Source: Paenibacillus oryzisoli (GTDB taxonomy: Bacteria; Bacillota; Bacilli; Paenibacillales; NBRC-103111). From it: 50,628 bases of DNA. A program made the position numbers and the translations under genes. Below are positions 1 to 8,621 of this stretch, piece after piece (the first letter of the stretch is position 1; each line of letters opens with the position of its first letter). The stretch spans positions 1 through 50,628 of the forward strand of contig NZ_LYPB01000037.1 in assembly GCF_001653565.1 (NCBI RefSeq), written 5' to 3'. The notes beneath the pieces are model-generated. The model had not been told where the DNA came from and ran no database searches. It was given only the letters and a program-made list of their open reading frames with translations.

Positions 1-77
1 CTGTCGGCTATGTACTTCCGCCACCTCGCGGTGTACTGGAGACTTTCACTCCTTAGTCGTTGCGCTGCCAAGCGCAC

Positions 78-106
78 AAAAATCTGTTGCGTAATCGCAA
101 CAGATT
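78..106 (-). terminator. Rho-independent terminator of the adenosine deaminase gene
   Basis: An 11-bp perfect inverted repeat (AATCTGTTGCG / CGCAACAGATT, 4-nt loop) lies just past the stop of the deaminase gene. Read on the minus strand the stem is followed by a short T run. The first ~75 bases of the window hold no gene I can recognise. Confidence 0.8.
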
Positions 107-121
107 CTCTTCCACCTTCAT

Positions 122-1168
122 TTAATTATACACACCTAAGCTGATGAGCTCGGCTTCCATCTCGCTTCTAAAAATCCTTTTGTCGTGTTCTTCCATAAAA
201 GCGGCTTCCACGCCATTCATGATCAACTTCACGAGTTCCGGTGTTGTAAAAGCGAAGCGGTCGGCAATCGTGCGATACTCCTTCGTAATATCGGTTCCCG
301 ACACACTAGGATTATCTGTGTTGATCGTTACGATCAAACCTTGTTCCAAGTACGCCCGGATCGGATACGCCTCCCAGGAAGCCACAGCCTTCGTTTGGAT
401 ATTGGAGATTGGACACATTTCCAATGGGATACGGCGGTCTTTGATCATCTCTAGAATAGCGGCATTCTCCCCAAGCCTCACCCCATGCCCGATTCGGGTG
501 GCACCTAGATGCGCGACAGCCTCGTAGACGTTAACCGCACCTGCAGCCTCGCCAGCATGAATAGTAACTGGAATGCCCAGCTTATGTGATCTTGCAAACA
601 CTTCCCGGAAAAACTCAGGCGGATAATTCGCCTCATCGCCAGCCAAATCAACAGCAACGACGCCCTTCCCTACAAATTTGGCGGCCGCTTCAATGACTTC
701 CAAATTATCCTCATAGGAGTGATTTCGCATACAAATAGCTATTACACCGAATCTCGTCCCATAATCGCTCCTTGCGCGCTTTAATCCTTGGGTGACATAA
801 TGGAAGGTCTCTTCCAAGGTTAACCCCATGTTGCGATGCAATTGAGGCGCAAAGCGAACCTCCACATAGCGACAGTTATGCTCCAAGGATTGCTCTATGA
901 CTTCATAAGCAACTCGTTCTAAAGCTGCACCTGTTTGTAGAAACTTCGTCGTAAAATCAAATTTTCCTAAGTATTCAATCAGACTGCCACAATCGTCTGT
1001 CACTCGCATATGCGGGATCAGCCCATCCTTATCATAGACAGGGAGTGATATGCCTTGCTCAAGAGCGAGCTCCAAGATCGTCTCGGGCTTCACACTTCCA
1101 TCCAAATGTAAATGAAGATCCACCTTCGGCAATCTCGCTAACAAATCATTTGTTCGCATGTGAGCCAT
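122..1168 (-). CDS. add: Adenosine deaminase
   Basis: This 348-residue protein hydrolyses adenosine or deoxyadenosine to inosine in cytosolic purine salvage. The zinc site of the amidohydrolase fold is complete: H19 and H21 in DLHLHLDGS, H204 and catalytic E207 in TIHAGEAAG, H228 in GHGVRL, and D285 in TINTDNPSVSG. Length is normal for bacterial Add. Two ATGs three codons apart (1168 and 1159) both have a GGGAG upstream; the outer is used here, and the inner one is equally possible. The gene is monocistronic, with its own terminator downstream, and the next gene upstream ends at its own terminator. Adenine deaminase of the same fold is a less likely alternative, because the motif spacing is that of Add. 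Confidence 0.92.
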   Translation of the reverse strand: MAHMRTNDLLARLPKVDLHLHLDGSVKPETILELALEQGISLPVYDKDGLIPHMRVTDDCGSLIEYLGKFDFTTKFLQTGAALERVAYEVIEQSLEHNCRYVEVRFAPQLHRNMGLTLEETFHYVTQGLKRARSDYGTRFGVIAICMRNHSYEDNLEVIEAAAKFVGKGVVAVDLAGDEANYPPEFFREVFARSHKLGIPVTIHAGEAAGAVNVYEAVAHLGATRIGHGVRLGENAAILEMIKDRRIPLEMCPISNIQTKAVASWEAYPIRAYLEQGLIVTINTDNPSVSGTDITKEYRTIADRFAFTTPELVKLIMNGVEAAFMEEHDKRIFRSEMEAELISLGVYN

Positions 1169-1328
1169 CTCCCATCTCTCCCGTTGTCCCTCGTAGGCGC
1201 CAGTGCGCTAGAGAAGAATTTTTATTACTTTAATCTAATGTGATGATTATGTCAATATACATTACACTATGTTGCCATTTTATCATATGCGTCACCTTAT
1301 CTAACATTTCTTATTTTACTTATAAAAT

Positions 1329-1369
1329 GAAAAAAAATCCACATCAGGCTACTAAGCCTACTGTGGATC
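1329..1369 (-). terminator. Terminator of the siderophore uptake operon
   Basis: 14-bp arms (ATCCACA..AGGCT and its complement, with a 2-bp internal mismatch) are followed on the minus strand by a run of eight T. It begins 15 bp past the stop of the last permease gene. Confidence 0.85.
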
Positions 1370-1384
1370 TCTATGTTCGCCTTC

Positions 1385-2422
1385 TTACGAAGCTCTCGTT
1401 CGAACTAATAAGTACAGAAAGTATGGCGCTCCAATTACAGCGGCCACAATTCCCGTCGGAACTTCTGTTGGCTGAAACATCCCCCGAGAAATCGTATCCG
1501 CGACAATTAGCAGCAGCCCTCCCGTGAGTGCCGAAGCTGGAATCAAGAATTGATGCTTAGGTCCAACTAACCTTCGAGCAAGGTGTGGTCCTATCAAACC
1601 TACGAAGCCGATTCCACCACCGACAGCGACACATGCGCCTGCCAGCGCAACAGCTGCAGCTAGCAATCCAAGTCGTTCCCGTTCCATTCTAATCCCGAGC
1701 CCAATAGACGTCATCTCTCCCAGATTCAATACATTTAACACATTGGCTTTATATATGACGTATGGAATAAGAATGACGATCCAAGGTAATAAAGCGACAA
1801 CAAACTTCCAGTTAGTTCCCCAGATACTCCCTGCTAACCAGATCTGAACGAACTGAAAATCAGTCGGATCCAAGCGAATGCTCAGAACCATCATCAGGGA
1901 AGCAATACCAGCGGAAACCGCGATCCCCACAAGGAGCAAACGGGATGAAGAGATTCCTTTACCTTTGACATACGAAAGCGTATAGATCAAGAAAGCAGCC
2001 AAACCCGCGCCAAGCATAGCGATCATCGGCATGAAGAATAGCGGTGCCCCAACATTATTGGGATAAAAGGATACGACCAGAATGATGGCAAGTCCTGCTC
2101 CTGCATTAATGCCCAGAATCCCTGGGTCAGCTAACATATTCCGCGAAATCCCTTGCAGGATCGCTCCAGAAACCGCTAAGCCAGCTCCTACCAGTATTGC
2201 AATCACGATGCGTGGAAGTCGAAAATCCCATAGAATAATGCTTTGTTTGGCAGTACCGCCTCCAAAAAATGTTCGCAGCACTTCAAGCGGACTCAAACGG
2301 ATTACGCCCGTATTCATACTTATAATAAAAACAATAATAATGAGGACTATTAAAATTGACATCACCGCGATCGCTTTAGCCAATCTCGGCTTCTTGATGC
2401 TTCCAGGTTGCATGGATGCCAC
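1385..2422 (-). CDS. Iron-siderophore ABC transporter permease (FecCD family), second subunit
   Basis: This 345-residue integral membrane protein is one half of the translocation channel of a ferric-siderophore importer. The FecCD signature is visible: an N-terminal membrane helix at about 17-40, DFRLPR near 66, GAILQGISRNMLADPGILGINAGA, and a C-terminal GGGIGFVGLIGPHLAR followed by GADTISR-type sequence. About ten membrane segments are expected. The start is GTG at 2422, chosen because GGAGGG lies 8-9 bases upstream; the ATG three codons later is too far from it. It lies 3 bp after the stop of the first permease gene, so the two are probably co-translated. The operon has no ATP-binding gene. 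B. subtilis feuABC and yfiYZ-yfhA are built the same way and borrow the shared ATPase YusV, so the same is inferred here. Confidence 0.9.
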   Translation of the reverse strand: MASMQPGSIKKPRLAKAIAVMSILIVLIIIVFIISMNTGVIRLSPLEVLRTFFGGGTAKQSIILWDFRLPRIVIAILVGAGLAVSGAILQGISRNMLADPGILGINAGAGLAIILVVSFYPNNVGAPLFFMPMIAMLGAGLAAFLIYTLSYVKGKGISSSRLLLVGIAVSAGIASLMMVLSIRLDPTDFQFVQIWLAGSIWGTNWKFVVALLPWIVILIPYVIYKANVLNVLNLGEMTSIGLGIRMERERLGLLAAAVALAGACVAVGGGIGFVGLIGPHLARRLVGPKHQFLIPASALTGGLLLIVADTISRGMFQPTEVPTGIVAAVIGAPYFLYLLVRTRAS

Positions 2423-2425
2423 TTT

Positions 2426-3466
2426 CTAATCCCTCCCCTTTTTACGCGCTAGATAGAGGAAGAAGGGCACACCAATTAGTGCAATAATGGAACCTATCGG
2501 TGTTTCAAATGGCGGATGGACCATGCGCGCTCCGATATCCGCCAGCACAACCAACAATCCACCTAATACGGCAGAAGTCGGGATGATCCAACGATAATCA
2601 ACACCAACGAGATAACGAACAACGTGCGGGATAATAAGACCAATGAATCCAATAGCCCCTACCGTTGCTACTGCTGCACCTGCGAGAACTAGAACCAGTA
2701 CAAAGGCTGCTAGCTTCACAAGCCCCGTCCGCAGACCGAGACCTGTTGCAACATCTTCCCCCATGCTTAACAGCGTAATCCAGGGTGAGATGAACATTGC
2801 CCCAAGTAAGGCAACGATAATCCAAGGTGCCATAATATCAACTTGCAACCACTTCGTACCCGCAACTCCTCCTGCAAACCAAAAAGCGAGATCCTGACCA
2901 ATATGGTAGGAAATCGCAATCCCTTCACTGAGTGCCACGAGTAAGGCACTGACAGCAGACCCCGCCAGAACGATTCGAACAGGTGTTACGCCACCCTTGG
3001 CCAACGCACTAATGCCATAGACAAGTCCCGTCCCTATTGCAGCACCGAGGAATGAGAATAGAATGACATAATGAAATGGCAGATGCGGTAAAAAGGCAAA
3101 ACACAGGGCAAGCATGAAGCCTGCACCTGCGTTGATACCAAGAATACCCGGGTCCGATAACGGATTGCGTGTAACACCTTGCATAATCGCCCCTGCCACA
3201 GCAAAAGCAGCCCCAACTAAAGCGCCAGCGATTGCTCGTGGAAGCCGTAATTGTTGGATGATCAAATGCTGAGTTGAATCCCCATTAAATTGAAAGATGG
3301 CTTGCCATACCTCGCCGAAAGAGATATCTGCTGCCCCAACTGAAATAGAGGCAATCAGGCTAATCAGCAACAAAGCCAGTCCACCAAAAATAATGGCTGA
3401 TGCAGTCAATGGACGGGATTTCAATGGAGGATGGCTTGCGGGAACTTGGCTTTTTGAACCCGTCAT
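2426..3466 (-). CDS. Iron-siderophore ABC transporter permease (FecCD family), first subunit
   Basis: This 346-residue partner of the downstream permease has the same signatures: QLRLPRAIAGALVGAAFAVA, GAIMQGVTRNPLSDPGILG and, near the C terminus, GAIGFIGLIIPHVVRYLVG. About ten hydrophobic segments span the protein. It sits 14 bp after the binding-protein gene and 3 bp before the second permease gene, in the usual order binding protein, permease, permease. Expression is expected to follow the Fur-type promoter in front of the binding-protein gene. The transported siderophore cannot be read from the sequence; a hydroxamate or catecholate is usual for this family. Confidence 0.9.
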   Translation of the reverse strand: MTGSKSQVPASHPPLKSRPLTASAIIFGGLALLLISLIASISVGAADISFGEVWQAIFQFNGDSTQHLIIQQLRLPRAIAGALVGAAFAVAGAIMQGVTRNPLSDPGILGINAGAGFMLALCFAFLPHLPFHYVILFSFLGAAIGTGLVYGISALAKGGVTPVRIVLAGSAVSALLVALSEGIAISYHIGQDLAFWFAGGVAGTKWLQVDIMAPWIIVALLGAMFISPWITLLSMGEDVATGLGLRTGLVKLAAFVLVLVLAGAAVATVGAIGFIGLIIPHVVRYLVGVDYRWIIPTSAVLGGLLVVLADIGARMVHPPFETPIGSIIALIGVPFFLYLARKKGRD

Positions 3467-3480
3467 ACCTTAACCCCCAA

Positions 3481-4491
3481 TTATTTAATAAGTTTAACGA
3501 TATCGTCCATCACACGCTCGCCAGCGATGACACCGTTGTACAACCAGCTACTTGTCTTGTCTATTTCAAATACTTTACCTGATTTCACAGCGGGAACGTT
3601 CTTCCACAGTGGATCTTCCAAGTTGCCTGCTTGACCTTTATCGCTGTTAACCAAGAAAATATAGTCTGCGTCTAATTGAGCAAGTTTTTCTAGTGAGATT
3701 GGCACCCAATTAGCTTTCGCTTCAGGCAGTACGGCCAAAATATTAGGCAGTTTCAACCCAAGGTCTCCATAAGCAACCGCGCCGCTGGCAACTTTACCAT
3801 TAACGACATAAAAGTTTTTATTCGTTACCCATAGAATGGCAACCTTTTTATCCCCAATAATGGGAGCAAGTTTTGCTTTTGTTTCTGTTACTTTTTGATC
3901 ATATTTTTTGAGCGCTGCGTTCGCCGCATCTGTCTTATTAAGAATTTCGCCCATTTTCAAAAGCGTCTTACGGTAATCCGCTATTACTTCACTGCCGAGC
4001 ACAAATGTCGGTACAACTTTGGAGTACTGCTCATATAGACCTTTCTCAACCGCCGACTCACTGCCAACGATCATGAAATCCGGAGTAACTTTCAATATGG
4101 ATTCCACGGGAAGCGTGGACGCAATGGGAGGAACACCAGCTAACTGTGTTTGCAAATAATCTTGCACGCTTGTTTCTTTAACCGACCATTGAACAATCGG
4201 TTTAATGCCTAGTGTGAGAAGCGGATCCTCCAAGTAGGAAGCGATGACTGCTTTCGGATTGGCGGGTACTTTCACGTCGTGTCCCATGCTATCTTTAAGA
4301 ACTTTATCTAGGGCAGGCGCAGGCGTCGCTGTCACTGCTGCAGTAGCTGCCGGAGCAGTTGACGTTGCAGGTGTTGTTGTGCTCGCTGCTTCTTTATCGC
4401 TTCCACAAGCTGTTGCGAGTAGAGCGGCCATACATACGGAAAGGACAGTGAATGTAACTTTAGTAGTTTTAGTTGTATTGAAACGTGACAA
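3481..4491 (-). CDS. Ferric-siderophore-binding lipoprotein (FhuD/YfiY-type)
   Basis: This 336-residue extracellular binding protein delivers ferric siderophore to the FecCD permeases. The signal peptide ends in a lipobox LATAC with the lipidated cysteine at 29. An Ala/Thr/Pro-rich linker (to about residue 60) follows, then a type-III periplasmic binding fold that starts KDSMGHDVKVPANPKAV and contains the VTPDFMIVGSE segment typical of the family. The start is TTG at 4491, 6-7 bases after AGGAGGG. It is the first gene of the operon, and two Fur-box-like palindromes lie 30-75 bp upstream of the start. Ligand class is unknown. Confidence 0.9.
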   Translation of the reverse strand: MSRFNTTKTTKVTFTVLSVCMAALLATACGSDKEAASTTTPATSTAPAATAAVTATPAPALDKVLKDSMGHDVKVPANPKAVIASYLEDPLLTLGIKPIVQWSVKETSVQDYLQTQLAGVPPIASTLPVESILKVTPDFMIVGSESAVEKGLYEQYSKVVPTFVLGSEVIADYRKTLLKMGEILNKTDAANAALKKYDQKVTETKAKLAPIIGDKKVAILWVTNKNFYVVNGKVASGAVAYGDLGLKLPNILAVLPEAKANWVPISLEKLAQLDADYIFLVNSDKGQAGNLEDPLWKNVPAVKSGKVFEIDKTSSWLYNGVIAGERVMDDIVKLIK

Positions 4492-4520
4492 GGTGGACCC
4501 TCCTGAGTATCTAATTATGT

Positions 4521-4566
4521 ATGATATTGATTCTCAATTCATAATAATGAAAATGATTATCAATGT
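4521..4566 (-). promoter_or_regulatory. Double Fur-box region controlling the siderophore operon
   Basis: Two adjacent motifs resemble the iron box. One at 4548-4566 reads TGAAAATGATTATCAATGT on the plus strand and closely fits the GATAATGATAATCATTATC consensus. A second at about 4521-4542 has the arms ATTGA / TCAAT. Both lie between the alkD-like stop and the binding-protein start. Iron-dependent repression by Fur is inferred from these sites and the operon content. Confidence 0.8.
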
Positions 4567-4578
4567 CAACAAATTCAG

Positions 4579-5274
4579 CTATATCCCAGTATTTCCTTGT
4601 TTTTTGTGAATGACCTTCAGTGCTTCACGTACACTCAGGGGTGATAAGTCATGATTGGCGACGAACGTTTGCACAGACTCCGCATCCGTCTTGGAATATT
4701 CACGCAGTGCCCATCCAATCGCTTTGCGGATGAAAAACTCCTTCGAATCAGCCATCGTTGTAATGCAGTGAAACAGCAGCGGCACATCGGTCTTCTCTTT
4801 ATATTTCAACTGAAATAAAATCGCTGTTCGCTGAAGCCACATATGATTGGAAGCTAACCATTTCTCTACGTAGTCTGGGATTAACGTTGGAAACCGTTGG
4901 AGATGATAACCGATCAGGTGATCCGCCACCGTATCTACCGTGTCCCACCAGGATTGGGTGACGATGTAAGACTCCAGCACATCAATGTGCGCAGCATGTA
5001 CTGTTTTTCTTATTTGCAGAAGTATCATAATAGCCGTGTAGTGGAACTCCCGCTCAGGCAAGGACCAAAGCTCTTGAGCGACGCGAACAGCCTCCTCCCC
5101 TTTCGGAAAGCCATGCTCCTTCGTGAATTGTTTGGTCAGAGAAACGCGCTCCGGATTACGAATCCCGAGGAATGGAAAATGATTCTTCATATACGCTTCC
5201 ATGCTTGGTGCATTTTCCGTATTTGCATGCGCTCTAAGCCATTTTTCCAAGTTAATCGTGTAGGGGGATGTCAT
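4579..5274 (-). CDS. DNA alkylation repair protein, AlkD-like HEAT-repeat glycosylase
   Basis: This 231-residue protein probably excises N3- or N7-alkylated bases. Known family marks are the ESYIVTQSWWDTVDTVA segment (the tryptophans and aspartate of the AlkD base-excision site), NHMWLQRTAILFQL, and EFFIRKAIGWALREYSK near residue 185-200. The whole protein is predicted alpha-helical HEAT repeats, and the length fits the family (about 220-240). AAGGAGG lies about 9 bases before the ATG. Its stop is only 12 bp from the Fur-box region, so transcripts may run into the siderophore operon; functional linkage is unlikely. Upstream it faces a divergent HAD gene. Confidence 0.85.
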   Translation of the reverse strand: MTSPYTINLEKWLRAHANTENAPSMEAYMKNHFPFLGIRNPERVSLTKQFTKEHGFPKGEEAVRVAQELWSLPEREFHYTAIMILLQIRKTVHAAHIDVLESYIVTQSWWDTVDTVADHLIGYHLQRFPTLIPDYVEKWLASNHMWLQRTAILFQLKYKEKTDVPLLFHCITTMADSKEFFIRKAIGWALREYSKTDAESVQTFVANHDLSPLSVREALKVIHKKQGNTGI

Positions 5275-5391
5275 CGTGAAAGTGCCTCCTTATAGCTGTC
5301 TCATATGCACTTATTGTAGCAATTCGCTAGCAATTCGGGTATGCTATTAGCAGAATTTTAATAGAGATGATGAATAGGATCGGTGAGAAAC

Positions 5392-6189
5392 ATGACGTAT
5401 AAATTAGTTGCTGCTGACTTGGATGATACGCTGTTGCGTGATGATTTGACGATTTCACAAGAGACAATTGAAGCTATGCATCTAGCTGTTGCCAAAGGGG
5501 TAACGGTCACTATCGCCACAGGAAGAAGCTTCCCTTCTGCTGCCAAAATTGCCAATCGTATCGGACTCAACGTGCCCATCATTACGTATCAAGGGGCTTT
5601 GATCAAAAACTTATTGGACGAGAACGTCCTCTATGAGCGCACCGTCCCTGTGGAGAGTGCCCGCTTCCTTCTCGATTATTGTGAGAAGAACAACTATCAT
5701 CTTCAGCTTTACCATGGGGATGAGCTTTATGCAGCTGAGGATAACGATAAGATCAAAAACTATGTGAGCTTGTCCAAGACACCTTATATCATTGGTGATT
5801 TGCGTCAATGGATCGATATCCCGCAGCCAAAGCTGCTGATCGTGGACAAACCGGAGGTTTGCGACCAAATTCGTGAGGAGCTTCTCCCTCTACTGGGAGA
5901 TAAACTGCATATCACGAAATCCAAACCGCACTATTTGGAGTTTATGCATAAGGAAGGTACGAAGGGACATGCGATCACGTTCCTCGCTGAGCACATCGGA
6001 TGTTCATTAGATGAAGTAATTGCACTGGGCGATGCCTGGAATGATCGGGAAATGCTGGAAGTGGCTGGCCTCGGCGTTGCCATGGAGAATGCGCTGCCTG
6101 AGCTGAAAGCGTTGGCGAACTTCGTGACGAAGAGCAATAACGAGGATGGCGTGAGGCATGTGTTGGAGAAGTTTGTTTTGGCGGATTGA
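5392..6189 (+). CDS. Cof-type HAD-superfamily phosphatase
   Basis: This 265-residue cytosolic sugar-phosphate or nucleotide-type phosphatase carries the HAD motifs. Motif I is AADLDDTLL (nucleophile D8 and D10), motif II is TIATGR, a lysine lies in PKLLIVDK/ITKSKPH, and motif IV is GDAWNDREML. The middle of the protein is the large type-C2 cap seen in the Cof/YwpJ group. The start is ATG at 5392, five bases after GGTGAG; an upstream GTG at 5383 would sit inside the ribosome site. A strong terminator follows. The physiological substrate cannot be inferred, as members of this group are broadly specific. Confidence 0.9.
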   Translation: MTYKLVAADLDDTLLRDDLTISQETIEAMHLAVAKGVTVTIATGRSFPSAAKIANRIGLNVPIITYQGALIKNLLDENVLYERTVPVESARFLLDYCEKNNYHLQLYHGDELYAAEDNDKIKNYVSLSKTPYIIGDLRQWIDIPQPKLLIVDKPEVCDQIREELLPLLGDKLHITKSKPHYLEFMHKEGTKGHAITFLAEHIGCSLDEVIALGDAWNDREMLEVAGLGVAMENALPELKALANFVTKSNNEDGVRHVLEKFVLAD

Positions 6190-6213
6190 TCCGTGGACGA
6201 AATGAAATGAGAG

Positions 6214-6240
6214 AAAGAGGTCCTTGGGGACCTCTTTTTT
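6214..6240 (+). terminator. Terminator of the HAD phosphatase gene
   Basis: 10-bp perfect arms (AAAGAGGTCC / GGACCTCTTT, 4-nt loop) run into six T, 25 bp after the stop codon. Confidence 0.9.
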
Positions 6241-6334
6241 GTGTGGATAGAAGATAACTTAATAGTACTATAAAAATATAGTACTTTCTTGAGAATTAAC
6301 ACTAACCTATTATTAATTTAATGAAATAAGTTAG

Positions 6335-6778
6335 GTGGGAACTACAATTCATACAAATAGGATATTTAGAGCAAATTTAATTGGTGTAATTCTAATGGTA
6401 ATATTGCTCAACTTGATATGGGCCATTCCTTGCATGGAATTTGAATGCATGATCATTTTCATTTTACTTTTTATTTGTTGTTTAATTTTTATCGTGTACT
6501 TTCTTGCTTTGTTTATATATGCAAAACTAAATCAATATTCCTGCTCAGTTGGGTGGTTTTTGTTCCCCATTATGAACTTAGCCTTTTTTTATGGCTTCAT
6601 ATCTCATATTTCGGATGTTGTTTATGTATGGATTGGCCTTAGTGGAGTGCTACTATTTATGACAATCAAACTACTAAACATAAAATTTTCATCTTATTTA
6701 CTTGGACTTTCCATTAATATGATTTTATTTACAATATATTATTTATTCTCATTTCAATTCAGAATATGGCCATTTTGA
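6335..6778 (+). CDS. Hypothetical small membrane protein, AT-rich
   Basis: I do not recognise this 147-residue protein. It is almost entirely hydrophobic, with about five candidate membrane helices, roughly at residues 14-32, 36-62, 72-92, 97-112 and 118-140, and few charged residues. The GTG start at 6335 has only a poor ribosome site; an in-frame ATG at 6395 is an alternative that would remove the first twenty residues. Base composition is much more AT-rich than the flanking HAD and GNAT genes and Phe/Ile/Leu dominate, which suggests acquisition or weak constraint. No operon partner is present: a terminator precedes it and the next gene is convergent. Confidence 0.45.
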   Translation: MGTTIHTNRIFRANLIGVILMVILLNLIWAIPCMEFECMIIFILLFICCLIFIVYFLALFIYAKLNQYSCSVGWFLFPIMNLAFFYGFISHISDVVYVWIGLSGVLLFMTIKLLNIKFSSYLLGLSINMILFTIYYLFSFQFRIWPF

Positions 6779-6822
6779 TATTAAAGAATTCTAACCCCTC
6801 TTGTAAGACTACGCCACCATCC

Positions 6823-6854
6823 AAAAAAGACCTCCAGCAACATCCTGAAGGTCT
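6823..6854 (-). terminator. Terminator of the GNAT gene
   Basis: 10-bp arms with one mismatch (AGACCTCCAG / CTGAAGGTCT) are followed on the minus strand by six T. It lies 15 bp past the acetyltransferase stop. Confidence 0.8.
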
Positions 6855-6868
6855 CCGCTATCACGCGC

Positions 6869-7324
6869 TTATAATTCCAACGTCATAAATGAACTTAATG
6901 GGTCATCTGTATAATCCGCGAATGGTCCACAATAGGTAAACCCAAACTTTTCATATAATTTCCTAGCTGGTTCGAACGCTTCCATGGAGCCTGTCTCTAA
7001 ACTAATTCGCGTATAGCCGCGTTGTTTCGCTTCATTAATAATGTGATCGAGAATTTGCCTCGCAACGCCCTTCCTATGATGTGCTGCGGAAGTTCGCATG
7101 GATTTTAATTCGCCATGTTGACGATCCAATTCCTTGATCGCCCCGCAACCGACTAAATCCCCTTGTTCCCAACCACTCCAAAATGTGATACCAGGTTTCT
7201 TCAATCCATCCAGATTTAAGGCATGTGTACTCTCTGGCGGGGATAACGATTGCATATGTAGAAGATGCTCCATAATGAGCGCTCTTACTTCAGGACCCGA
7301 TAAGTCATCCACTTTGATCTCCAT
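6869..7324 (-). CDS. GNAT-family N-acetyltransferase
   Basis: This 151-residue protein transfers an acetyl group from acetyl-CoA to an unidentified amine. The fold is complete: a strand WSGWEQGDLVGCGAIKEL, the strand LKSMRTSAAHHRKGVARQIL carrying the CoA pyrophosphate loop (HHRKGVA), GYTRISLETGS, and FEPARKLYEKFGFTYCGPF with the motif-B tyrosine. These match the PaiA/YhhY-like small GNATs. AGAGGAGAGG precedes the ATG. It stands alone, divergent from the fatty-acid reductase gene. Substrate is unknown. Confidence 0.85.
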   Translation of the reverse strand: MEIKVDDLSGPEVRALIMEHLLHMQSLSPPESTHALNLDGLKKPGITFWSGWEQGDLVGCGAIKELDRQHGELKSMRTSAAHHRKGVARQILDHIINEAKQRGYTRISLETGSMEAFEPARKLYEKFGFTYCGPFADYTDDPLSSFMTLEL

Positions 7325-7503
7325 AACGGCCTCTCCTCTGTCTCTAATTTTTAATCACTAGAATACAACATTACAACGGTCAATTACAACTACTCTTGGG
7401 ATGAAGCACAATAGGGAGAGCACTGATTGTGTACTGTGACAATGCAACTATAGGTACTAGACAGTAAGGTTGTTGGTATGAGAACATGAGTTATTAGTAA
7501 TTA

Positions 7504-7517
7504 TGTAAGCGTTATCT
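7504..7517 (+). promoter_or_regulatory. cre-like CcpA site upstream of the dienoyl-CoA reductase
   Basis: TGTAAGCGTTATCT matches the cre consensus TGWAANCGNTNWCA at all but the last position. It is 74 bp upstream of the reductase start. Carbon-catabolite control is inferred only. Confidence 0.45.
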
Positions 7518-7590
7518 ATTTCTTTAAGGGTATAAAGATTTCATATGCTTAATATCCATAGCCATGAGGTAAAAAAGGAGCGTGTATCCT

Positions 7591-8442
7591 ATGTTCGATG
7601 GCGCATTACTCCAGGATAAAGTCATACTGATTACCGGCGGCGGCACAGGGCTTGGCCGCGCGATGGGTGAGAAATTCCTGTCGCTCGGCGCAAAGCTTGC
7701 TATCACGAGTCGGCGTGAAGAGGTACTGGCGAAAGCTGCGGCAGAAATGAGTAGTGACGGCGGGGATGTGTTCTACCATCCCTGCGATGTCCGTGATCCG
7801 CAGCAGGTAGCTGCCATGATCACGGCCGTGGAACAGCACTTCGGTCGCATCGACGTGCTGATCAACAATGCGGCGGGCAACTTTGCCAGCCCGACTGAGC
7901 ATTTATCACCGCGAGCGGTCGATGCGGTGCTGAACATTGTGCTCCACGGGACGTTCTACACCACATTGGAGCTGGGTAAGCGGTGGATCGAGCAAGGCAT
8001 AGGAGGTACGATGCTGAACATCGTCACCTCCTATGCCTCCACCGGATCCGCCTTTGTTGTGCCTTCCGCCGCCGCGAAGGCCGGCGTACTTGCTCTTACC
8101 CGCTCACTCGCCGTCGAGTGGGCGCGGTACGGGATCCGGCAAGTCGCGATCGCGCCGGGGCTGTTCCCGACCGATGGCGCGTGGAGCCGGCTGGCTCCCA
8201 CGCCCGAGCTGTCGCAGAAGCTCTTGCACCGCGTCCCTCTGGGGCGCGTTGGGGAAAAAGATGAGCTGGCGAACCTCGCCGCTTATCTGATTTCGGACTT
8301 CGCCGGGTATATTAACGGCGAAGTGATCACGATTGACGGCGGCGAGTGGCTGCAAGGCGCCGGGCAATTCAATGACCTGCTCGAGGTAACCGATGAGCAG
8401 TGGGTTTCCCTTGCGGAGATGACCCGCAAGGGGAAATCGTAG
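7591..8442 (+). CDS. fadH: SDR-type 2,4-dienoyl-CoA reductase (YkuF/FadH-like)
   Basis: This 283-residue short-chain dehydrogenase probably uses NADPH to reduce 2,4-dienoyl-CoA during beta-oxidation of unsaturated fatty acids. The nucleotide loop is TGGGTGLG near residue 17, followed by CDVRD and LINNAAGNF; NAAGNF is typical of the dienoyl-CoA reductase branch. The active site departs from the standard YxxxK: it reads SYASTGSAFVVPSAAAKAG, so the Tyr is shifted and Ser and Lys sit where DECR enzymes place them. PGLFPTDGAWSRL and INGEVITIDGGEWL complete the fold. The ATG at 7591 has AAAAGGAG ten bases upstream; an earlier in-frame GTG overlaps that site. GC content is clearly higher than in the flanking intergenic DNA. 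Confidence 0.8.
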   Translation: MFDGALLQDKVILITGGGTGLGRAMGEKFLSLGAKLAITSRREEVLAKAAAEMSSDGGDVFYHPCDVRDPQQVAAMITAVEQHFGRIDVLINNAAGNFASPTEHLSPRAVDAVLNIVLHGTFYTTLELGKRWIEQGIGGTMLNIVTSYASTGSAFVVPSAAAKAGVLALTRSLAVEWARYGIRQVAIAPGLFPTDGAWSRLAPTPELSQKLLHRVPLGRVGEKDELANLAAYLISDFAGYINGEVITIDGGEWLQGAGQFNDLLEVTDEQWVSLAEMTRKGKS

Positions 8443-8621
8443 GGTTGGATTGCTCGCCGATTGCGGATTAGTCAGGTTTTATCGAATTAATCTTGCTATC
8501 TGCCGCAACAAACCCTAGTTAGTCCCAAATAACACAACTAAATCGACTAGAATATGTCCCTAGCTAAGAAAATGGAGAAATAAGTGGGCATTTGACAATT
8601 CGGCGCATCTGTTGGGTGGAT

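Noticed and set aside
1..77. Possible end of a gene at the left edge
   Set aside because: Too short to identify; no domain can be read in any frame.
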